NCBI GenBank assembly: GCA_021785795.1
Contig: JAJYEK010000196.1
Span: 1-6,566, forward strand
Reading direction: 5' to 3'
DNA: 6,566 nt
Source of the DNA: Pseudomonadota bacterium
GTDB lineage: Bacteria > Pseudomonadota > Gammaproteobacteria > Acidiferrobacterales > UBA6901
Shown here: one piece after another, positions 1 to 5,132 of the stretch
Layout: each line of letters opens with the position of its first letter
Numbering within the stretch: the stretch's first letter is position 1
The notes under the pieces: model-generated
The model's input: only the letters and a program-made list of their open reading frames with translations
Told to the model about the DNA's origin: nothing
Databases searched by the model: none
Made by a program: the position numbers and the translations under genes

Positions 1-1
1 C

Positions 2-976
2 AAGGTCACTGTCGATGTGGTTCTTGGATATCCGGCAAAGGGCTCCAGAGACAGTCTTGCCGAAAAGCTGAAGGAAAAAGTTGCCGCGATTGCGGGGGTG
101 AAGGAGGTCAGCATGAACGTCTCCTCCAAGATCGCCTCCCACGGGGTGCAGAAAGGTGTGAAGCCCATCGAAGGAGTGAAGAACATCATTGCCGTTGCTT
201 CGGGCAAAGGCGGCGTTGGCAAGTCCACGGTCGCGGTGAATCTGGCTCTGGCCCTGTCGGTAGAGGGGGCAAACGTGGGGATTCTGGACGCGGATATCTA
301 TGGTCCCAGCCAGCCGCGCATGCTCGGCACCCATGCCAAGCCGGAGTCGAAGGACGGCCGCAAGATGGAACCGGTGGTGAGTTACCACCTTCAGTCCATG
401 TCCATCGGTTACCTGATCGACGAGGAGACTCCGATGATCTGGCGTGGCCCGATGGTCACACAGGCGCTGGAACAGCTGCTCAAGGAAACCAACTGGAGCG
501 ACGTCGATTACCTCGTGATCGATTTGCCGCCCGGCACCGGAGACACCCAGCTTACGCTTGCCCAAAAGGTCCCGGTCACGGGCGCGGTGATCGTCACCAC
601 GCCACAGGACATCGCGCTTCTCGATGCGCGCAAGGGATTCAAGATGTTCGAGAAAGTGGAAATACCGGTTCTCGGGATCGTCGAGAACATGAGTACCCAT
701 ATCTGCAGCAAATGCGGACACGAGGAGCATATTTTCGGCGAGGGCGGCGGAGTGCGCATGGCCGAGCAGTACGACGTCGATTTCCTTGGGGCGATTCCGC
801 TTGATATCCGCATCCGCGAACAGACCGACAACGGCAAGCCGACGGTGGTGGCCGATCCGGACGGGCGCCTGGCGCAGGTCTACCGCGAAATCGCGCGGCG
901 TGTGGCGGCCAAGCTGTCGCTGCAGAAGAAGGACTTCAGCGCCAAGTTCCCGAACATTGTGATCCAGAATACCTGA
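2..976 (+). CDS. apbC: Mrp/ApbC (NBP35-type) iron-sulfur cluster carrier P-loop ATPase, 5' partial
   Basis: Cytoplasmic ATPase that binds a labile Fe-S cluster and passes it to apo-proteins. The frame is open to the window edge and the first residues (KVTVDVVLGYP) fit the middle of the MIP18/DUF59 N-terminal domain, so the true start lies upstream. A GTG at 17 is an internal valine rather than the start. Numbering from that GTG: the end of the MIP18 domain and linker occupy about 1-52, the deviant Walker A GKGGVGKST is at 63-71, the DADIYGPSQP motif at 91-100, Walker B and LPPGTGD at 166-176, and the cluster-binding CxxC pair is C230/C233. All key residues are intact. The C-terminus is the usual family ending, followed by TGA. 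dcd follows after 78 bases in the same direction, an order I recall from gamma- and betaproteobacteria (often with metG before apbC). The family assignment is secure; client proteins cannot be read from sequence. Confidence 0.95.
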   Translation, partial: KVTVDVVLGYPAKGSRDSLAEKLKEKVAAIAGVKEVSMNVSSKIASHGVQKGVKPIEGVKNIIAVASGKGGVGKSTVAVNLALALSVEGANVGILDADIYGPSQPRMLGTHAKPESKDGRKMEPVVSYHLQSMSIGYLIDEETPMIWRGPMVTQALEQLLKETNWSDVDYLVIDLPPGTGDTQLTLAQKVPVTGAVIVTTPQDIALLDARKGFKMFEKVEIPVLGIVENMSTHICSKCGHEEHIFGEGGGVRMAEQYDVDFLGAIPLDIRIREQTDNGKPTVVADPDGRLAQVYREIARRVAAKLSLQKKDFSAKFPNIVIQNT

Positions 977-1054
977 CGGAAAGGTTGCGTACTTCGGGGC
1001 GGTGTTCACGGGCACCGACACCAGCCCTGCGGTTCGCAGTACGATAAAAATCCG

Positions 1055-1621
1055 ATGAGCATTAAATCCGACAAGTGGATCCGGCGCATGGCGCTGGAGC
1101 AGGGAATGATCGAGCCGTTCGAGCCGAAGCAGGTGAGGCGCAATGGCGGCGGTCCGATCATCTCTTACGGCACGTCCAGCTACGGCTACGACATCCGGTG
1201 CTCGGACGAATTCAAGATCTTCACCAACATCAACTCCACAATTGTCGATCCCAAGAACTTCGACGCCAAAAGTTTCGTCGACTTCAAGGGTGAGGTATGC
1301 ATCATTCCACCGAACTCGTTCGCGCTCGCTCGCACGGTCGAATACTTCCGTATCCCGCGCAACGTGCTGACGATCTGTCTGGGAAAATCGACCTATGCGC
1401 GTTGCGGCGTAATAGTCAACGTGACGCCGCTCGAGCCGGAATGGGAAGGGCACGTGACCCTTGAGTTCTCGAATACCACGCCGCTGCCGGCAAAGATCTA
1501 TGCCAACGAGGGCGTGGCGCAGGTGATCTTCATCGAAGGCGACGAGGTATGCGAGGTGTCCTACCGGGACCGCGGCGGAAAATACCAGGGACAGACCGGA
1601 GTGACGCTGCCGAAGACCTAG
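1055..1621 (+). CDS. dcd: dCTP deaminase
   Basis: Converts dCTP to dUTP and ammonia, feeding dUTPase and thymidylate synthesis; a cytoplasmic homotrimer in characterised relatives. The 188 residues match the normal length. Visible signatures are the N-terminus [21 protein letters not shown] at 42-50, GKSTYARCG at 110-118 (S112 and R116 correspond to the catalytic and phosphate-binding Ser/Arg of the E. coli enzyme), HVTLEFSN at 133-140 with the general-base glutamate E137, and the C-terminal lid [10 protein letters not shown] that closes over the triphosphate. The ATG at 1055 is chosen because the family begins exactly there; no clear Shine-Dalgarno precedes it (the leader is A-rich, GATAAAAATCCG). 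It probably reads through from apbC, although a short CTGCG-gtt-CGCAG inverted repeat (1027-1039) sits in the gap. It converges on the minus-strand dsrE-like gene with 51 bases between stops. Confidence 0.97.
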   Translation: MSIKSDKWIRRMALEQGMIEPFEPKQVRRNGGGPIISYGTSSYGYDIRCSDEFKIFTNINSTIVDPKNFDAKSFVDFKGEVCIIPPNSFALARTVEYFRIPRNVLTICLGKSTYARCGVIVNVTPLEPEWEGHVTLEFSNTTPLPAKIYANEGVAQVIFIEGDEVCEVSYRDRGGKYQGQTGVTLPKT

Positions 1622-1672
1622 CGATTCCGGAATGCGCGCCGCGCCGGTCTCGACAGCGCGAACGGTCCGTGG

Positions 1673-2104
1673 CTAGGGTTTGAGATAGGACCAGCCCTCG
1701 CGCTGTCTGGTGATGATCTCGGCGACCCCCAGCGGAACGAATGTGACCCCCGGGTACATGTCTTTGCGCATAATTCTGCGGGCGCGCATGCTGGTCTCGC
1801 AGGCAACGAAGCGCACGCCATGCTGCATCGCCCGGCGCAGGCCGTTGCGTACCACCGAATTGCGCATCAGCATGTAGACGCCGGGACCGAACGCGACAAC
1901 TTCGATCGGAAGGCTGTTTTTCGTGGTCTGTTCCTGTATATATTTGATGTTGAGCAGAGTGAGGTCCCACGATTCGGGGTCTTTGTTGCTGACCTGGACG
2001 ATCACCCCGGGGTGGTACGCGGATGCTGCTGCCGGCGCGGGAACCGAAGACAGGAACAGCGCCAGAGTGGCGATGAGGAATGCCGTCTTGCGTGCGTAAT
2101 GCAT
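1673..2104 (-). CDS. Exported DsrE/DsrF-like family protein
   Basis: 143 residues. Residues 1-29 form a clear signal peptide: basic start MHYARK, hydrophobic core FLIATLALFLSS, then PAPAAASA with a likely signal peptidase I site near 29. The mature part has the DsrE-like alternating fold: VIVQVSN strand at 34-40, LLNIKYIQEQ helix at 50-59, IEVVAFGPGVYML at 67-79, a helix at 83-94, GVRFVACETSMRAR at 96-109 with a single cysteine C102, and VTFVPLGVAEIITRQREGWSYLKP at the end. C102 falls where many DsrE-family members carry their conserved cysteine, so sulfur binding or thiol transfer in the periplasm is likely but unproven. The frame is open back to an ATG at 2206; I chose 2104 because it places the signal peptide at the N-terminus and has a weak AGGCAG upstream. 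It lies 148 bases after the YeeE-like pair on the same strand, probably the end of the same transcript. Confidence 0.85.
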   Translation of the reverse strand: MHYARKTAFLIATLALFLSSVPAPAAASAYHPGVIVQVSNKDPESWDLTLLNIKYIQEQTTKNSLPIEVVAFGPGVYMLMRNSVVRNGLRRAMQHGVRFVACETSMRARRIMRKDMYPGVTFVPLGVAEIITRQREGWSYLKP

Positions 2105-2252
2105 CGATGTCTGCCTGGGTTGCGAATCCGGGGATCTGACGGAAGCATCGCGCATGGCGCGGCTCGACACAAGCTTTCCGTGCTGCCTGCGGAGCCCGGT
2201 GGGCAACGAAGTTCAGCGGCCGGCCCGGATTCCCGGGTGACATGCCGCAATC

Positions 2253-2678
2253 CTATTCGCAGGCACCTCTGTCCCAGTGGAAGAACTGGGCATGTGCCTG
2301 CCGGTAGACCCATACGCCGAACAGAATCCCGAGCAGAGTAAACGCCGCCGCCAGCTGGCCTTCGCCCAGCTGCACGATCGCGATCGCCGGGCAGGAACCG
2401 GTCAGGGCCCAGCCTGCGCCGAACAGGATGCTGCCGGGGATCGTGCCGGGATGGAAGGGTTTGGACGGAATCCGCTGTCCGTGGGCAAACACCAGGAATC
2501 CGATCATGGTGAGGACGACGGCGCCGGCGAAGGTATAGAGCAGGCGCAGATCGGAAAAGACGAACATGCGGTGCACCTGGCTGTAGCTGGCAAAACCGAT
2601 GCGGCTCAGGGAAAACCCCAGGGCCAGCCCCAGAAGTCCGTAGACGAGATGCTGTCCGAAGACCGATTGCTTTTTCAT
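2253..2678 (-). CDS. YeeE/YedE family membrane protein, C-terminal half (DUF6691-like)
   Basis: 141 residues with about four membrane helices (roughly 9-26, 49-66, 81-97 and 107-126). The motif LFGAGWALTGSCPAIAI at 85-101 carries the half's conserved cysteine, C96, in the position where the thiosulfate channel TsuA (YeeE) has its substrate-passing cysteines. A second cysteine, C140, is next to the last residue. The ATG at 2678 overlaps the stop of the preceding gene (ATGA), which argues for translational coupling and a 1:1 complex with the N-terminal half. The frame stays open upstream to 2867, but that part is the antisense-like shadow of the partner gene. In many bacteria both halves are one protein of about 350 residues; here they are separate, a common variant. 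Probable role: thiosulfate or related sulfur uptake through the inner membrane. The substrate is inferred from the family. Confidence 0.88.
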   Translation of the reverse strand: MKKQSVFGQHLVYGLLGLALGFSLSRIGFASYSQVHRMFVFSDLRLLYTFAGAVVLTMIGFLVFAHGQRIPSKPFHPGTIPGSILFGAGWALTGSCPAIAIVQLGEGQLAAAFTLLGILFGVWVYRQAHAQFFHWDRGACE

Positions 2679-3301
2679 CTTGCCAGTACCTGTGCGAGGA
2701 AGGAGATTCCGACCGCGGTCGCGAAGAATATCGCGGTAGCCAGCAGGCTTGCTGGCACCAGGCGCGAGCAGCCGCTCAATCCGTGTCCCGAGGTGCATCC
2801 GCCCGCCATCTGGGTACCGAAGCCGACCAGTCCGCCGCCGAGCATCAGCAGCAGCCAGGAATGCCATCCCGACCCGAACAGCTGCGTATATACCGGTCCG
2901 AGATCAAAGCGAAGCGCAAAGGTGCCGTTCAGCGTCGCTGCGATGAATCCGCCCACAAACATTGCGGCAAGGAAGGTCAGATGAACGGACCAGTGTGCGC
3001 GTGCGCCCGGCGAGATCGCTTTGGAGGGAGACTTGGCACCTGCACCGGGTCTCGCCAGGGACTGGAGTGTGGCCTGTTCGCCGAATTCGGCCAGCGTGGC
3101 CGCCAGCAGGGCGTCACCCATGGCTGTTGCGTTGACGCGCAAAGGGGCTTCGGCCCGCGCAACGGCGCGCGCCTCACGCCAGCCGACGATGCTTGCCCAG
3201 CTGCCGGAAACGCCCAGCGGGCGTCGCAACAGCAGCCAGAAGCCGATAGTGATGGCAGCAAGCGCCAAAGATCCGAGCCACCACGGCCAGTAGTTCATCA
3301 T
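2675..3301 (-). CDS. YeeE/YedE family membrane protein, N-terminal half
   Basis: 208 residues. It opens MMNYWPWWLG and a first membrane helix (about 7-26), then RRPLGVSGSW. A hydrophilic segment at about 40-104 (WREARAVARAEAPL, DALLAATLAEFGE, then a basic GAGAKSPSKAISPGAR stretch) comes before three more helices (106-123, 148-166, 182-204). The signature LGGGLVGFGTQMAGGCTSGHGLSG at about 154-177 is the hallmark of the family; C169 matches the thiosulfate-relay cysteine position and C178 follows. The two start candidates (3301 and 3298) are adjacent ATGs; the first overlaps the ankyrin gene stop as ATGATGA, so ribosomes finishing that gene can restart here. Its own stop overlaps the start of the C-terminal half. 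It is expected to pair with that protein as a sulfur-compound importer in the inner membrane. The long loop after helix 1 could be the contact site for a cytoplasmic partner, which is speculation. Confidence 0.88.
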   Translation of the reverse strand: MMNYWPWWLGSLALAAITIGFWLLLRRPLGVSGSWASIVGWREARAVARAEAPLRVNATAMGDALLAATLAEFGEQATLQSLARPGAGAKSPSKAISPGARAHWSVHLTFLAAMFVGGFIAATLNGTFALRFDLGPVYTQLFGSGWHSWLLLMLGGGLVGFGTQMAGGCTSGHGLSGCSRLVPASLLATAIFFATAVGISFLAQVLAR

Positions 3302-4203
3302 GTCGCGGTTCTCGCCAGTTCCGGCATTGCGATTGATTCGAGCCGCATGCAGCGGATCGGACCCGATACTGCGCTGAATGTCTCGAGACGCCGGACTATG
3401 CCCAGGATCGTGTCCTCGTCGCCAACCGGACCGGTGATCACGATGACCGAGGCAGGGCTCTGGTCGTCGGCCGCTGCCTTGTGGACCATCGCCTCGATGG
3501 TGATGTAGCTGTCGCCGCAGGCATGCGTGATTTCCTGGGCGACCCCGTGGGCATCGCGCGTCGGGATCCACAGGCAACAGCCCTGTCCGCGATCGGCGGC
3601 GTGCGCGCGTTCGCCAGCGAGCGGTACGAACTGCGCTGCCGGCGTTCGAGGCAGTTGTTCGTCCGCCTCCTGGTGTGCCGCTGCGGGCTCCGCGACGGTG
3701 CTTGCCAGGGGAATGCCACTCGGCCGCCCGCCGGCGGCAGCGATGATCTTGGCGGCCTGCGAGAGACCTGTCTGGATCGCCAGGTCATGGGCGTTCATCC
3801 CATGCAGGTTGGTCGCGGAGACGTCAGCACCCTTGGAAAGCAGCAGGCGAATGATGGGGATATTGCCGCGGGTTGCCGCCGCCATGAGCGGAGTCATGCC
3901 CTCGGGGTTGCGGACGCTGATATTGACGCCAGTGCGCAGCAGGGACTCCACCATGTGCACGCGATCCTTCAGGATCGCATTGAAAAGGGCCGCTGCACCG
4001 TAGGCGGTCGAAGTGCGCGGTGTTTCAATGCGCTTGCCGTTGGGCAGCAGATTCAGAGGAATTGTTTTCCCTTCGAGGGAACGCTGGTAGCGCGCGCACT
4101 GGGTGAATTCGCCTTCGCAGTAGTGAACCTGCCAGACTTTCAGTGCAGGGTTCAGTGCGAACTGCGGGAAAAGCTCACAGTTTTTCGTGTGACTGCATGC
4201 CAT
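3298..4203 (-). CDS. Three-part protein: Cys-containing N-terminal module, ankyrin repeats, homoserine-dehydrogenase-like ACT domain
   Basis: 301 residues, no signal peptide or membrane helix, so probably cytoplasmic. Module 1 (about 1-56) has C3, C9, C29 and C36 with W24, the pattern YCEG-x4-CARY and a closing LLPNGK; it resembles short Cys modules attached to other bacterial signalling proteins and could bind a metal or sense redox. Module 2 (about 68-159) holds roughly three ankyrin repeats; the best is GMTPLMAAATRGN (102-114) with IIRLLLSKGADVSATN (117-132). A linker at 160-206 is rich in Ala, Pro and Glu. Module 3 (207-290) reads as an ACT domain: DAHGVAQEI, YITIEAMVHK, ASVIVITGPV, GPIRCMRLE, closely paralleling the C-terminal regulatory domain of homoserine dehydrogenase (DxPGVLAxI, ISIEAMxQK, GPVxRIRxE). 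The ATG at 4203 is preceded by a strong AGAGGGGG. The stop overlaps the first YeeE-like gene, so it is translated with the transporter. The domain calls are by eye; the function is unknown. Confidence 0.85.
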   Translation of the reverse strand: MACSHTKNCELFPQFALNPALKVWQVHYCEGEFTQCARYQRSLEGKTIPLNLLPNGKRIETPRTSTAYGAAALFNAILKDRVHMVESLLRTGVNISVRNPEGMTPLMAAATRGNIPIIRLLLSKGADVSATNLHGMNAHDLAIQTGLSQAAKIIAAAGGRPSGIPLASTVAEPAAAHQEADEQLPRTPAAQFVPLAGERAHAADRGQGCCLWIPTRDAHGVAQEITHACGDSYITIEAMVHKAAADDQSPASVIVITGPVGDEDTILGIVRRLETFSAVSGPIRCMRLESIAMPELARTAT

Positions 4204-4216
4204 GAGACCGACCCCC

Positions 4217-4318
4217 TCTGGGTAGTAACAGCATTTCAGATGGTTTGTTCGGTATGTCCTTATGGCCTAAATCCAAGCATAAAACATGCCATTTCACAGA
4301 GACGGATCTCGGTAGTAA
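4217..4318. repeat. Direct repeat pair TCT(G/C)GGTAGTAA flanking the putative promoter
   Basis: TCTGGGTAGTAA at 4217-4228 and TCTCGGTAGTAA at 4307-4318 differ at one base of twelve and are 90 bases apart. One copy overlaps the ribosome binding region of the ankyrin gene and the other lies just upstream of the sigma-54-like element, a placement that could suit a repressor loop. It may also be chance. Confidence 0.35.
4276..4291 (-). promoter_or_regulatory. Possible sigma-54 (-24/-12) promoter for the ankyrin-YeeE cluster
   Basis: Read on the minus strand the sequence is TGGCATGTTTTATGCT. It has the invariant GG and GC separated by exactly 10 bases, and matches the RpoN consensus TGGCACG-N4-TTGCW except at two positions (C to T in the -24 block, T to A in the -12 block). 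It lies 73-88 bases upstream of the ATG at 4203, giving a predicted leader of about 60 bases, and sits in the most AT-rich patch of the intergenic region. An overlapping weak sigma-70 alternative exists upstream (TTTACT, 17 bases, TGAAAT; four of six matches in each box). Confidence 0.4.
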
Positions 4319-4405
4319 AGCCGGTGCAGAAAACGGGTAAGGCCGCATTGGATCAATGCGCGCTTGTTGGCGATGCGCGGCCCGGATGGACGGAACTGGA
4401 GTGAT

Positions 4406-4550
4406 TCCGGACTCGGCTTCTGCCCCGTGCTTTGGCACTCTATGGGAATAATAATAGACGTTGTCCGTGGGATAGCCAGGGAACGGCGTCCCGGATGGAC
4501 CCGGCCACGGCAGGGTGGCCGCGCGCCGTAAGGACTCACCCGAGTCCGGA
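4406..4550. repeat. 11-bp inverted repeat with nested hairpins
   Basis: TCCGGACTCGG (4406-4416) is the exact reverse complement of CCGAGTCCGGA (4540-4550), 123 bases apart. The right arm also pairs locally with GGACTC at 4532-4537, so two alternative structures are possible. Its function is unknown. Confidence 0.45.
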
Positions 4551-4604
4551 TCCTGGTTTCTGTCTCGGCAACCGGGACTGGGGCGGATAGTGGGTGGCGT
4601 GCGG

Positions 4605-4847
4605 TCAGTCCGGAGTCGGATCTCCAAACACCGCGAGGGTCTCGGTCAGAAGCCCTTCGAGCAAGGCATCGGGGTTGGCCCGGAAGAACGCATCGGCATC
4701 GCTGTTCGGCGCATCCGCGGTGCCGGAGCGGGAATTTTCGTGCCGGCATGCGTTCGGTGTGGCCGTTTGCGGAACCGGTCCGAAAATCACGGTGGATGCG
4801 GAGTTCGATGCGTCAGTGGAAGCGATCTGTTCCTTTTGCCCAGTCAT
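4605..4847 (-). CDS. Possible small hypothetical protein, 80 residues
   Basis: I do not recognise this protein. The main support is the ribosome site: AAGGAG lies 8 bases before the ATG at 4847 (AAGGAGTGCTTCGCATG on the minus strand), among the strongest in the window. The product begins MTGQKEQIAS, has a Ser/Thr/Ala/Asn-rich, probably disordered middle (about 11-50, one cysteine, C34), and ends with a more protein-like acidic amphipathic helix, ADAFFRANPDALLEGLLTET (51-70), then LAVFGDPTPD. There is no signal peptide, membrane helix or metal motif. Third-position GC is about 69% by my count, which is modest for a real gene here. It is on the same strand as its neighbours, 286 bases after the phosphohexomutase and 401 bases before the ankyrin gene. 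The competing plus-strand frame (4594-4920, GTG start) lacks a ribosome site and looks like its shadow. Confidence 0.45.
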   Translation of the reverse strand: MTGQKEQIASTDASNSASTVIFGPVPQTATPNACRHENSRSGTADAPNSDADAFFRANPDALLEGLLTETLAVFGDPTPD

Positions 4848-4879
4848 GCGAAGCACTCCTTGCTCTGGAGGAAGGTCGA

Positions 4880-4896
4880 CCGCAGGTGTCCTGCGG
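4880..4896. promoter_or_regulatory. Perfect 7-bp inverted repeat CCGCAGG-tgt-CCTGCGG
   Basis: The two arms are exact complements around a 3-base centre. It ends 33 bases upstream of the ATG of the 80-residue frame, so it may be an operator or a hairpin in that leader. There is no T-run after it on either strand, which argues against a terminator. Confidence 0.35.
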
Positions 4897-4909
4897 AATA
4901 TCACCCATG

Positions 4910-4923
4910 CGGTTGATTAACCG
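4910..4923. promoter_or_regulatory. Inverted repeat CGGTT-gatt-AACCG
   Basis: Five-base perfect arms around an AT-rich centre, with a possible G-T pair extending it. The spacing and AT core resemble a small dimeric repressor site, and it lies about 65 bases upstream of the 80-residue frame. No regulator can be named. Confidence 0.25.
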
Positions 4924-4935
4924 TAGGTCAACGGT

Positions 4936-4976
4936 GCGAATTTGCAAGGCCGCGCAGGCTTGCAAGGGGCGAATTT
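4936..4976. repeat. Nested direct repeats GCGAATTT and TTGCAAGG
   Basis: GCGAATTT occurs at 4936-4943 and 4969-4976; between them TTGCAAGG occurs at 4942-4949 and 4960-4967. The latter also gives an inverted repeat TTGCAAG/CTTGCAA (4942-4948 and 4959-4965). It sits about 90-130 bases upstream of the 80-residue frame. Confidence 0.4.
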
Positions 4977-4991
4977 CCGGGGAAGAGGCGA

Positions 4992-5127
4992 CCGGTGGCG
5001 GGGCGCGCAGGATGTCCGGTCGTGCCGCTCGACGTCCACCTGGCGGTGTTCGCCGGTCGCGGTGTGTTTGCGGGGCACCTCCCCGGTTTCGCGGCGCGCG
5101 GAGGAATTGCGCGCCGGTGGCGGGGCG
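4992..5127. repeat. 14-bp direct repeat CCGGTGGCGGGGCG
   Basis: Exact copies at 4992-5005 and 5114-5127, 122 bases apart, in the GC-rich stretch between the phosphohexomutase stop and the small frame. Low sequence complexity means it may be compositional. Confidence 0.35.
5092..5116 (-). terminator. GC-rich hairpin 17 bases after the phosphohexomutase stop, without a U-tract
   Basis: CGGCGCGC (5092-5099) pairs exactly with GCGCGCCG (5109-5116) around a 9-base loop. The position just downstream of the stop suggests a role in transcript 3' end formation or stability. On the minus strand it is followed by CGAAACCGGGG and not by T residues, so it does not qualify as a classical intrinsic terminator. 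Confidence 0.25.
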
Positions 5128-5132
5128 AAGGC

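Larger units (their letters stand above)
4204..4604. other. 401-base intergenic region without a convincing gene
   Basis: Open frames here (for example minus 4627-4175) translate into Pro/Arg-rich, low-complexity products with no domain and no good ribosome site, so I call no gene. What it does hold, left to right: the ribosome site of the ankyrin gene (AGAGGGGG, about 4212-4219), the sigma-54-like element, an 11-bp direct repeat CCCGGATGGAC (4381-4391 and 4490-4500), an AT-rich patch at 4446-4457 containing TATTAT on the minus strand, a hairpin CGGCCAC/GTGGCCG (4502-4508 and 4515-4521), another hairpin GGACTC-accc-GAGTCC (4532-4547), and an 11-bp inverted repeat pairing 4406-4416 with 4540-4550. 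None of the hairpins is followed by a T-run on either strand, so none is a typical intrinsic terminator. Confidence 0.6.

Noticed and set aside
1622..1672. Bidirectional terminator between dcd and the dsrE-like gene
   Set aside because: Only a loop-less ATTCCGGAAT palindrome (1624-1633) and GC-rich runs are present; no stem-loop with a T-run on either strand.
1530..2243. 237-codon minus-strand open frame spanning the dcd end and the dsrE-like gene
   Set aside because: It is out of frame with both real genes, Arg/Pro/His-rich in the manner of shadow frames in GC-rich DNA, and overlaps dcd antisense.
2675..2678. Split of the YeeE/YedE protein as a frameshift or pseudogene
   Set aside because: Each half has its own start, complete helices and its conserved cysteine motif, and the ATGA overlap is typical of coupled genes. 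Two-gene versions of this family are common.
3481..4404. 307-codon plus-strand frame opposite the ankyrin gene
   Set aside because: It is the antisense shadow of a gene whose domains are clearly recognisable on the minus strand.
4175..4627. 150-codon minus-strand frame upstream of the ankyrin gene
   Set aside because: Pro/Arg-rich, no recognisable fold, overlaps the start of the ankyrin gene and has no good ribosome site.
4891..4907. Second sigma-54-like site (TGGGTGATATTCCGCA on the minus strand) before the small frame
   Set aside because: The GG-N10-GC spacing is present, but most other consensus positions differ, so chance is the simpler explanation.
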